Assembly: GCA_000438015.1 (NCBI GenBank)
Contig: FR901610.1
Coordinates: forward strand, 71,717 to 84,471
Direction: 5' to 3'
DNA: 12,755 bases
From: Coraliomargarita sp. CAG:312
Lineage (GTDB): Bacteria > Verrucomicrobiota > Verrucomicrobiia > Opitutales > Intestinicryptomonadaceae
Below the pieces are notes generated by a model. That model was not told the origin of the DNA, did no database searches, and was given only the letters and a program-made list of their open reading frames with translations. A program made the position numbers and the translations under genes. Positions 7,438-12,755 of the stretch are shown piece after piece; the stretch's first letter is position 1, and each line of letters opens with the position of its first letter.

Positions 7438-8070
7438 ATGGAACAATTTAAAAAAATGGGCAAGATTATATTGGCATCCGCGTCTCCGAGGCGCAGCCTT
7501 CTTCTGAAAGAAAACGGGATAGAATTCGACATCGAGGTCTCGCGCGCGGACGAACTCGACGCGGCTCTTGCCGCGCCGGAAGAACTCGTCTTGGCAAACG
7601 CGCCGGAAGAACTAGTCTTGGCAAACGCAAGAATAAAGGCAGAAGATGTCGCGTCGCGCCACGCGGGCAGAATAGTCTTGGGAGCCGACACGGTTGTTGC
7701 GCATAGTGGAACGATATTCGGGAAGCCTCGGGATTTGGACGACGCGCGAAGAATGCTCAAGGCTCTATCGGGCAAAATCCACTCTGTATATACTGGGATT
7801 GCCCTTATTTACGCCTTTGAAAACGGGCAAAAACTAGCTCGTACGGCTTTTGAAGAGTCTTTTGTCAAATTTCGCAAACTAGACGATTCTAAAATAGAGG
7901 AATACTTGGAGAAGGTCGATGTTTTAGACAAAGCCGGGGCTTATGCCGCCCAAGAACACGGCTCCCTTATAATAGAAGAAATACAAGGAGAATTCGACAA
8001 TGTAATGGGGCTTCCTTGCAAGCTCGTAAAAAAGGAACTCGACATGATGCTCTCCGATTTGCAATACTGA
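7438..8070 (+). CDS. maf: Maf-family nucleoside triphosphate pyrophosphatase (YhdE-type dTTP/UTP class)
   Basis: Maf proteins hydrolyse non-canonical nucleotides, or dTTP/UTP, to the monophosphate plus pyrophosphate, and act in the cytosol. The protein has ILASASPRRSLLL (11-23) at the N-terminus, GADTVV (about 82-87) with the catalytic-type aspartate, GKP (about 95-97), GKIHSVYTG (about 111-119) and DKAGAYAAQEHG followed by an NVMGLP motif. The DKAGAY plus QEHG pattern fits the YhdE branch. At 210 residues it is slightly longer than usual (about 190-200), because of an internal nine-residue duplication (46-54 repeated at 55-63). ATG 7438 gives six extra residues before MGKIILASA; ATG 7456 would give a more typical N-terminus, and neither has a clear ribosome binding site. 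It is the first of the plus-strand genes, 28 bases before the tonB-like start. Confidence 0.92.
   Translation: MEQFKKMGKIILASASPRRSLLLKENGIEFDIEVSRADELDAALAAPEELVLANAPEELVLANARIKAEDVASRHAGRIVLGADTVVAHSGTIFGKPRDLDDARRMLKALSGKIHSVYTGIALIYAFENGQKLARTAFEESFVKFRKLDDSKIEEYLEKVDVLDKAGAYAAQEHGSLIIEEIQGEFDNVMGLPCKLVKKELDMMLSDLQY
7573..7626 (+). repeat. 27-base in-frame tandem duplication within maf
   Basis: Two adjacent 27-base units (7573-7599 and 7600-7626) both encode APEELVLAN. They differ at one synonymous third position only (C at 7587, A at 7614, both leucine codons). In other Maf proteins a single PEELV-type helix precedes the alanine-rich ARAKA-like stretch, so the second copy is an insertion relative to the family. 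The near identity points to a recent replication-slippage or recombination event. Confidence 0.9.
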
Positions 8071-8098
8071 CACTTCAAATATTCTAGTGCATAATATA

Positions 8099-9361
8099 AT
8101 GCAGGCAAATCCAGACAGAAAATTTTATATGGATGCGGCCAAGCCTGACGCGCTTGCAATCGCCGCGGCTTTCATTCTTTCCATCCTATTCCACTTGGGG
8201 ATATACTACGCCGTGCCAGCAGAGTTCGAGCACATAAAAGACAGGAGAAAAAACGACGAGCTGAAACTTGAGATCCTTCCGCCAAAAATCACAAAAAAAC
8301 TCCCGGAATATGTGGAAGCAAATCCTTACGCGAACCAGCTCGAACCGCAGCCGGACTCGCCGGAATCCTTCACAAACCAGCGCGCCGCCGACGAACTGCC
8401 AGACCCGACGTCAAAATCAAAAAAACCTTATGTCGAGGGAGAAATAAAGGACGGCAACAAAATAGTGTCAGGAACCAGTTCCGAAACAGACGCGATGTCG
8501 CCTGAAAGCGTTTTGGATACACTAAAACGGCCATTAGAGCAGCAATCCGCGCATGCCGAAACCCAAGAGCCGCAAAGTCGGCCGCAAGAATCCACGCATC
8601 AAGACTCCAATGGGCCAAAACAAGCAGCCCAGCAGGAAAATAAACAGACCGAAACGCAAAATATGGAAAAATCCGGAGCCAAGGAATCGGAAAAAAACGA
8701 AACATCCGAAGGCGCAAGCCTGCAAATAATCAAGGCAGAAAAAACGCAAGCTCCCGCCAAAGACTCAATAAAGCAAGCCGAAAAGACATCGGATAAAAAT
8801 TCCGATGGGAGGTCTGAAACTCCTTTCCAAGATTCCCAGCGCAAACCGGCGCAAAACAAGCCCCAAGACGCCCCTCCCGCAAAGGAGCAAAACGAATCTA
8901 CAAAAACCGCCCAAGACCAAGCTGTTCCCGAAATGCCCAAAGAGCTTCCAAAGCCCAAAAGACGCCCCATGCTGAGCATGAAAATACCAGCCGGCCCGCT
9001 TGCCGACAACAGAGTGCGCGCAAGCATGCAGGGCACCCTGGCCGTAGATTCAAGATTTAGCGAATTCGGGGCATACCAGCAAAGAATGATTGAGGCAATA
9101 TCCAGGCAATGGAATTTAATAGCCTCAAACTACGACCTTGCAACGGCAGTCGGCACAAGCGTAATAGTGGAATTTTATCTGAATGTACACGGGGATTTAG
9201 TCAGGTTAAAGGTGGCTTTTTCAAATTCCACAAACACTGCGACCGCGCTTTGCCAACAGTGCATTTTGACAACCGCCCCGTATGGAGAATGGACCGAAGA
9301 AATGGTGAATGTATTCGGCGCGCAAGACCAACCTGTGAGAATAACGTTCCATTATCGATGA
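8099..9361 (+). CDS. TonB-family energy transducer
   Basis: The 420-residue protein has the TonB/TolA layout: a short cytoplasmic tail, one membrane helix at about 18-38 (ALAIAAAFILSILFHLGIYY), a long periplasmic spacer from about 50 to 310 rich in Gln, Glu, Lys, Pro and Ser, and a folded C-terminal domain at about 317-420 containing FGAYQQRMIEAISRQW, VIVEFYLN and PYGEWTEEMV. This C-terminal style is one I associate with Opitutae/Verrucomicrobia TonB proteins. TonB passes energy from ExbB-ExbD in the inner membrane to outer-membrane receptors; no exbB, exbD or receptor gene is nearby. ATG 8099 is chosen; GTG 8087 and ATG 8129 (MDAAKPDAL) are alternatives. A TATAAT sits at 8095-8100, over the start itself. 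Its stop overlaps the next start as ATGA. Confidence 0.82.
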   Translation: MQANPDRKFYMDAAKPDALAIAAAFILSILFHLGIYYAVPAEFEHIKDRRKNDELKLEILPPKITKKLPEYVEANPYANQLEPQPDSPESFTNQRAADELPDPTSKSKKPYVEGEIKDGNKIVSGTSSETDAMSPESVLDTLKRPLEQQSAHAETQEPQSRPQESTHQDSNGPKQAAQQENKQTETQNMEKSGAKESEKNETSEGASLQIIKAEKTQAPAKDSIKQAEKTSDKNSDGRSETPFQDSQRKPAQNKPQDAPPAKEQNESTKTAQDQAVPEMPKELPKPKRRPMLSMKIPAGPLADNRVRASMQGTLAVDSRFSEFGAYQQRMIEAISRQWNLIASNYDLATAVGTSVIVEFYLNVHGDLVRLKVAFSNSTNTATALCQQCILTTAPYGEWTEEMVNVFGAQDQPVRITFHYR

Positions 9362-10152
9362 ATATAGAGCAATACATAGAAAAAATCCCGTTTTCCACGG
9401 GATGCTCTGTCGTAAAATTCGACGCTTGCGGGCTGGTGGCAATAAATAAAAAAGCCGGCAGGGCAACCCATCCCAACCCGGGCGGGCATACCGGATCCAA
9501 ACCGCCTATGGTCCGCGCAGACTATAACTTCAAAGGAGAATATTACTATTGGAGGGATGAAAACGGGCAAGTTATGAGCCTGTATCTTGTAAATAGATTG
9601 GATTCTCCAACGTCGGGAATAGTCATTGCCTCGGCTGTAAAGGAAGTTGCCGAAGCGGCAAAAAAAGCGTTCAAGGAAAAGTCGGTAATAAAAACGTACA
9701 TCAGCGTTTTGATCGGGCGCATAAAATCTGGAAAGGGAACCTGGATGGACTACCTAAAAGAAACCTCCCAAAACGGATTTGTTCGCTCCGCGCCGTCTAA
9801 GCATGGGGGAGGAATGAAAGCTTTGACAAGCTTCCGCGCCCTCGCCGCCGGCAAAGGCTATCCTGAGCTGACCTTGGCGGAACTTACGCCGCAAACGGGG
9901 TTGACCCATCAACTTAGAGTGCAAGCGGCTAAACATGCAGTTCCAATTCTCGGCGACGCAACTTACGGGAACTTTAAGATAAATAAACTCGTTCGCGCAC
10001 GCACAAAAATAAACAGGCTCTTCCTTCATTGCGCAAAAACCGAACTGAAAATAAATATTGCCGATAAACAAATATGCTTCTGCGCTGAAGTTCCGCCTCC
10101 GGAAAGCTTCAAAAACATTCTTGAATTAAACGACAATCCGCGCTTCAAATAA
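9358..10152 (+). CDS. RluA-family RNA pseudouridine synthase
   Basis: The protein isomerises uridine to pseudouridine in rRNA or tRNA. The 264 residues carry the RluA core: INKKAGRATHP (30-39), NRLDSPTSG (79-87) with the catalytic aspartate D82, GLTHQLRVQ (181-189) and GDATYG (199-204). It lacks an N-terminal S4 domain, and the target site cannot be assigned. ATG 9358 is chosen because it gives a normal family N-terminus and forms an ATGA overlap with the tonB-like stop, implying translational coupling; the frame stays open further upstream only because it runs through the tonB-like coding region. Residue 79 is Asn where most members have His (HRLD). A DUF1189-like gene follows after 16 bases. 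Confidence 0.9.
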   Translation: MNIEQYIEKIPFSTGCSVVKFDACGLVAINKKAGRATHPNPGGHTGSKPPMVRADYNFKGEYYYWRDENGQVMSLYLVNRLDSPTSGIVIASAVKEVAEAAKKAFKEKSVIKTYISVLIGRIKSGKGTWMDYLKETSQNGFVRSAPSKHGGGMKALTSFRALAAGKGYPELTLAELTPQTGLTHQLRVQAAKHAVPILGDATYGNFKINKLVRARTKINRLFLHCAKTELKINIADKQICFCAEVPPPESFKNILELNDNPRFK

Positions 10153-10168
10153 CTTAAAAAAGAATTTT

Positions 10169-10939
10169 ATGGAAATTATTTCTACTATATTCAAATCGTT
10201 TGGCTCGATAGCCGCATATAGAAACGCAGCCTACAATTGGAAATGGAAGGCTGTTTTGTACTTTATAATAGTGACGCTTATTTCCTCGGCCGGCACTTCT
10301 ATCATGGTCTCGAAAGCGTTTGAAAACTTTTACGAAAACAGCCTGAAACCAGCCATGCCAAAGCTTGAAAACGTCGAAATAAAAGACGGAAAAATCAAGA
10401 CTCCCGGCGGAACTGACATCGAACTAAAATCTAAAGACGGAAAAACATTCGCCGTCGTGACGGAAAAATATGTAGACGCCAACAAACTGGGCGGGCTGGT
10501 TTTTGCTTTTGAAAACGACAGATTTACCGCCTACCAAAACGGGAGGGAAACATCTTTTAGATTTGAAGACATTGGCGACTTAGACCCTGGCGGGGAAAAA
10601 CTTTTAAGCCTTTTCCCCAAAGTCGACGAGGTGGTATGGGCTGTAATTCCAGCAGTAGCATTCACAATGGTCCTTATAATGAACCTTATGTATGTCGGAC
10701 TGCTTTCGGTGGCAGCCATAATCCTATCCGCGTCGCTGATGCCGTCGCTAGGGGCCGCGCGCTGCATAAAAATCGCAATGATTTCAATAACTCCTCCGAT
10801 AATTATCAATACTCTGCTTATGGCTGCTGTTTCTGAAGTTATGCCGGACTATATTTACGCGCTGATTTCAGGAGGCATAATCTGGTTTGTAATAAGCGGG
10901 ATGCGCAAGCAGGAAATCCAGGATGGAGAAACCGCTTAA
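10169..10939 (+). CDS. DUF1189-like integral membrane protein
   Basis: A 256-residue protein with one membrane helix at about 28-47, a soluble segment at about 50-152 and four further helices at about 154-174, 175-193, 200-223 and 228-245. The layout, and the LENVEIKDGKIKTPG-type motif (about 66-80) in the extracytoplasmic segment, resemble the uncharacterised DUF1189 family. I cannot assign a molecular function. It starts 16 bases after the pseudouridine synthase gene and belongs to the same probable operon. A weak purine-rich AAAAAAGAA precedes ATG 10169. The stop is at once followed by AAGGAG (10938-10943), which does not serve any well-spaced downstream start. Confidence 0.7.
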   Translation: MEIISTIFKSFGSIAAYRNAAYNWKWKAVLYFIIVTLISSAGTSIMVSKAFENFYENSLKPAMPKLENVEIKDGKIKTPGGTDIELKSKDGKTFAVVTEKYVDANKLGGLVFAFENDRFTAYQNGRETSFRFEDIGDLDPGGEKLLSLFPKVDEVVWAVIPAVAFTMVLIMNLMYVGLLSVAAIILSASLMPSLGAARCIKIAMISITPPIIINTLLMAAVSEVMPDYIYALISGGIIWFVISGMRKQEIQDGETA

Positions 10940-11042
10940 GGAGCTATTGGAACGCCAAAAAATGCTTGCCTAAAGACGTTTATTGGCGATTATACAATGT
11001 TTTTTTAGAGATGAGCGAAATCAAAAAACAACAAGACCAGAC

Positions 11043-11092
11043 TACCGGCGCCCGCGGCGAGCAAACTGCGCCGGTATCGCGCTACGAGGAGG
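11043..11092 (+). promoter_or_regulatory. 9-bp perfect hairpin followed by AGGAGG ribosome binding site before folE2
   Basis: TACCGGCGC (11043-11051) and GCGCCGGTA (11068-11076) are exact reverse complements, enclosing a 16-base loop. Ten bases later lies a consensus AGGAGG (11087-11092), spaced 8 bases from ATG 11101. Strong ribosome binding sites are otherwise rare in this window. If translation begins at 11101, this is an upstream stem-loop that could modulate initiation; if it begins at ATG 11011, the same bases are coding. Confidence 0.5.
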
Positions 11093-11100
11093 ATTTTAAG

Positions 11101-11994
11101 ATGAGCAGCGAATATAAATCCTCTCTCCCAGACGTTCAAAATGCCGATAAAAACGCCATCCGCGGCGCAAACGTTCCGATTATGCAGGTAGGCATGCACA
11201 ATTTCAAGCTGCCGTTGAAATTCCTGACAAAAGATTGCGAAGTCCGCGAGCTTCAGGCGTCTGTCACGGCGACAGTATCTTTGGCGGCAGACTGCAAAGG
11301 GATAAATATGTCGCGAATTATGAGGGTATTTTATTTATTTTCCGACAGAATTTTCACTCCGGACACCCTCGAGGAAATACTTGTAAAGATGAAGGAAAAA
11401 CTCAAGACATCGCGCGCACGCATACGCGTAGACTTTGAATACCCAATCCTTCAGACGAGCCTCCGCAGCGAACTCAAAGCCTGGCAGTATTACAAATGCG
11501 CCTACGAGGGGAATATAGACGACCTCGATATTTTCAGAAAGACAATTCATTTCGATTTCGTATATTCCTCCGCCTGCCCATGCTCAGCGGAGCTAAGCGA
11601 ACACGCCAGAAGAACGCGCAACATTTATTGCGTGCCGCACTCCCAGCGGAGCAAAGCGCGCATAAGCGCGGAGATTGAGAAGTCCGCGCATGTGCCGATA
11701 GAGGACATGCATTCCCTATGCCTTGCAGCGCTAAAAACAGAGACTCAAACCATGGTCAGGCGCGAAGACGAGCAGGCGTTTGCCGAGCTAAACGGCGCAT
11801 ATGTGAAATTTATAGAGGACGCCGCGCGCCTTCTTTATGGGGAGTTTAATTCAGACGCCCGCATAAAAGACTTTGAGATAGCCTGCATACATCTTGAGAG
11901 CCTCCATTCGCACGACGCCGTGAGCGTAATTTGCAAGGGAAGGCCCGGTGGATTTAAAGCCGACTTCTCAAATTTCGGAGATTTGATTTGCTAG
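11101..11994 (+). CDS. folE2: GTP cyclohydrolase IB (FolE2)
   Basis: FolE2 converts GTP to 7,8-dihydroneopterin triphosphate, the entry step to folate and queuosine-type deazapurines, and can replace the zinc enzyme FolE. From ATG 11101 the protein has 297 residues with SLPDVQ (8-13), the MSRIMRVF region (about 69-76), SACPCSAEL with the metal-binding type cysteine at 159, VPHSQRSKARI (about 179-189) and LHSHDAVSV near the C-terminus. All fit the COG1469 family. Start 11101 is favoured because AGGAGG lies 8 bases upstream and LPDVQ falls close to the N-terminus as in homologs. ATG 11011 would add 30 residues of plausible but non-family sequence, and an in-frame TTG at 10966 is also open. It is followed by aroQ after 69 bases. 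Confidence 0.92.
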   Translation: MSSEYKSSLPDVQNADKNAIRGANVPIMQVGMHNFKLPLKFLTKDCEVRELQASVTATVSLAADCKGINMSRIMRVFYLFSDRIFTPDTLEEILVKMKEKLKTSRARIRVDFEYPILQTSLRSELKAWQYYKCAYEGNIDDLDIFRKTIHFDFVYSSACPCSAELSEHARRTRNIYCVPHSQRSKARISAEIEKSAHVPIEDMHSLCLAALKTETQTMVRREDEQAFAELNGAYVKFIEDAARLLYGEFNSDARIKDFEIACIHLESLHSHDAVSVICKGRPGGFKADFSNFGDLIC

Positions 11995-12063
11995 AGCCTG
12001 AAAATTTGTATAGCGCTTGTTTGTTAAATAAACTCGGACACCGCAAAACCCAAGAGACAACCG

Positions 12064-12498
12064 ATGAAAAAAATAGCAATAATTAACGGGCCCAACCTAG
12101 ACCGTCTGGGTGTTCGCGAACCTGAAATATACGGCAAAACAAAGCTATCCGATATTATAGACTCTCTCAAAAAGCGCGCGGCGCAACTTGGATTTGAGAT
12201 AGAGGCGTTCCAATCGAACTCAGAAGGTGAAATCATCGACAAGATTTACGAATTTGCCGACGCTGGAGTAAAGCTTGGCATAATAAATCCCGGCGCATTT
12301 ACCCATACGAGCGTCGCCCTCCGCGACTGTATCGCCGGAAGCGGCATTAAATTTGTCGAAGTGCATATTTCCAATATTTACAGGCGGGAAGAATTCCGCC
12401 ACAATTCCATGACCTCCCCCGTATGCGAAGGGCAAATATCTGGATTGGGAATATACGGCTACCGCGCTGCCCTAGACTACTTGGCGGAAAATATCTAA
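12064..12498 (+). CDS. aroQ: Type II 3-dehydroquinate dehydratase (AroQ)
   Basis: The enzyme dehydrates 3-dehydroquinate to 3-dehydroshikimate in the shikimate pathway. The 144-residue length is normal for the type II class. Family motifs are complete: INGPNL (7-12), VREPEIYG (17-24) with conserved Arg18 and catalytic-type Tyr23, NSEGEIID (52-59), INPGAFTHTSVALRD (74-88) with Asn75, and EVHISN (99-104) with the conserved His101, then RREEFRH (107-113). It is complete at both ends. ATG 12064 is the natural start because the first strand begins at once. No strong ribosome binding site is seen. The helicase gene begins 48 bases downstream. Confidence 0.95.
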   Translation: MKKIAIINGPNLDRLGVREPEIYGKTKLSDIIDSLKKRAAQLGFEIEAFQSNSEGEIIDKIYEFADAGVKLGIINPGAFTHTSVALRDCIAGSGIKFVEVHISNIYRREEFRHNSMTSPVCEGQISGLGIYGYRAALDYLAENI

Positions 12499-12546
12499 GC
12501 GCGCATTTACAATCGTGGGCAACGTTTTCTATTCTTCGCAGCCGCA

Positions 12547-12755
12547 ATGTTTAAAGAAGCCAGAAGACTCGACATAAATTTTGAAGGCGATTTAAACCCC
12601 GACCAGCTCGCCGCGGTCACATCGCCCCCCAACCGGCCGGCTTTGGTTCTCGCCGGGGCGGGATCCGGGAAAACGCGCACGCTTACATACAGGGTCGCAT
12701 GGCTTATTTCAGAATGCGGGCTTGCCCCGAGCGATATCCTTTTGCTTACTTTTAC
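12547..12755 (+). CDS. UvrD/PcrA/Rep-type superfamily 1 DNA helicase, N-terminal fragment cut by window
   Basis: Sixty-nine codons are visible from ATG 12547 to the window end without a stop. They contain a Q-motif LNPDQLAAV (16-24), Walker A LAGAGSGKTRTL (34-45) and the beginning of motif Ia, ILLLTFT (about 64-70). These are diagnostic for superfamily 1A ATP-dependent 3'-5' helicases involved in repair and replication restart. UvrD, PcrA and Rep cannot be separated on this short piece. It starts 48 bases after aroQ on the same strand. ATG 12547 gives about 16 residues before the Q-motif, which is usual. No clear ribosome binding site is visible. Confidence 0.88.
   Translation, partial: MFKEARRLDINFEGDLNPDQLAAVTSPPNRPALVLAGAGSGKTRTLTYRVAWLISECGLAPSDILLLTF

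Noticed and set aside
8599..9036. Hydrophobic minus-strand open frame that looks like a membrane protein
   Set aside because: It is the antisense of the Gln/Glu/Lys-rich TonB spacer, which automatically yields Leu/Phe/Ser-rich hydrophobic translations.
9109..9357. 83-codon upstream extension of the pseudouridine synthase frame
   Set aside because: It overlaps the conserved C-terminal TonB domain in another frame; the ATGA overlap at 9358 gives a normal family N-terminus.
10938..10973. AAGGAG followed by an eight-codon TTG-started mini-frame, as a leader peptide
   Set aside because: Spacing is 3 bases to TTG 10947 and 18 bases to ATG 10962, both poor; no attenuator structure follows directly.
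10966..11010. TTG-started extension of folE2
   Set aside because: No ribosome binding site at usable distance and no family similarity before LPDVQ; ATG 11101 with AGGAGG is better supported.
1..12755. Defence island, prophage, CRISPR, IS element or tRNA-associated integration
   Set aside because: No cas, recombinase, transposase, toxin-antitoxin or phage genes, no regular repeat array and no tRNA-like sequence were seen on either strand.

Overview
The window looks like a chromosomal segment from a Gram-negative bacterium of the Verrucomicrobiota/Lentisphaerota group, perhaps Opitutae-like and possibly gut- or rumen-associated. This is an inference from gene content. It rests on a TonB-family protein with the C-terminal style I associate with Opitutae, on secreted GH106 and DUF6067 (GH123-like) enzymes, and on a GntR regulator sitting directly beside a glycosidase. 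Base composition is moderate and most genes lack a strong Shine-Dalgarno sequence. No tRNA, rRNA, insertion sequence or CRISPR array was seen.

Left part, minus strand (1-7331). From right to left on the map, in transcription order, there is a stand-alone ABC ATPase (6525-7331), a secreted 993-residue putative glycoside hydrolase of the DUF6067/GH123-like type (3432-6413), a gap of about 460 bases rich in inverted repeats (2968-3431), a GntR/UTRA regulator (2230-2967) and, 5 bases after it, a secreted GH106 alpha-L-rhamnosidase-like protein that runs off the left edge (1-2224). Recognisable promoters precede the DUF6067 gene and the regulator. The last three genes form a small carbohydrate-degradation locus that probably attacks a rhamnose-containing glycan under GntR control. 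No transporter or sugar-catabolic gene is in view.

Right part, plus strand (7438-12755). This is a string of housekeeping-type genes: Maf-type nucleotide pyrophosphatase, TonB-like energy transducer, RluA-family pseudouridine synthase (start overlapping the tonB-like stop as ATGA), DUF1189-like membrane protein, FolE2 (GTP cyclohydrolase IB), AroQ (type II 3-dehydroquinase) and the first 69 codons of a UvrD/PcrA-type helicase. Short gaps suggest one or two operons.

The most unusual sequence features are a near-perfect 27-base in-frame tandem duplication inside maf, a 9-bp perfect hairpin just before an AGGAGG ribosome binding site at folE2, and a 33-bp interrupted dyad centred on the putative -35 box of the GntR gene. 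I did not find a convincing wholly new defence or mobile system here.
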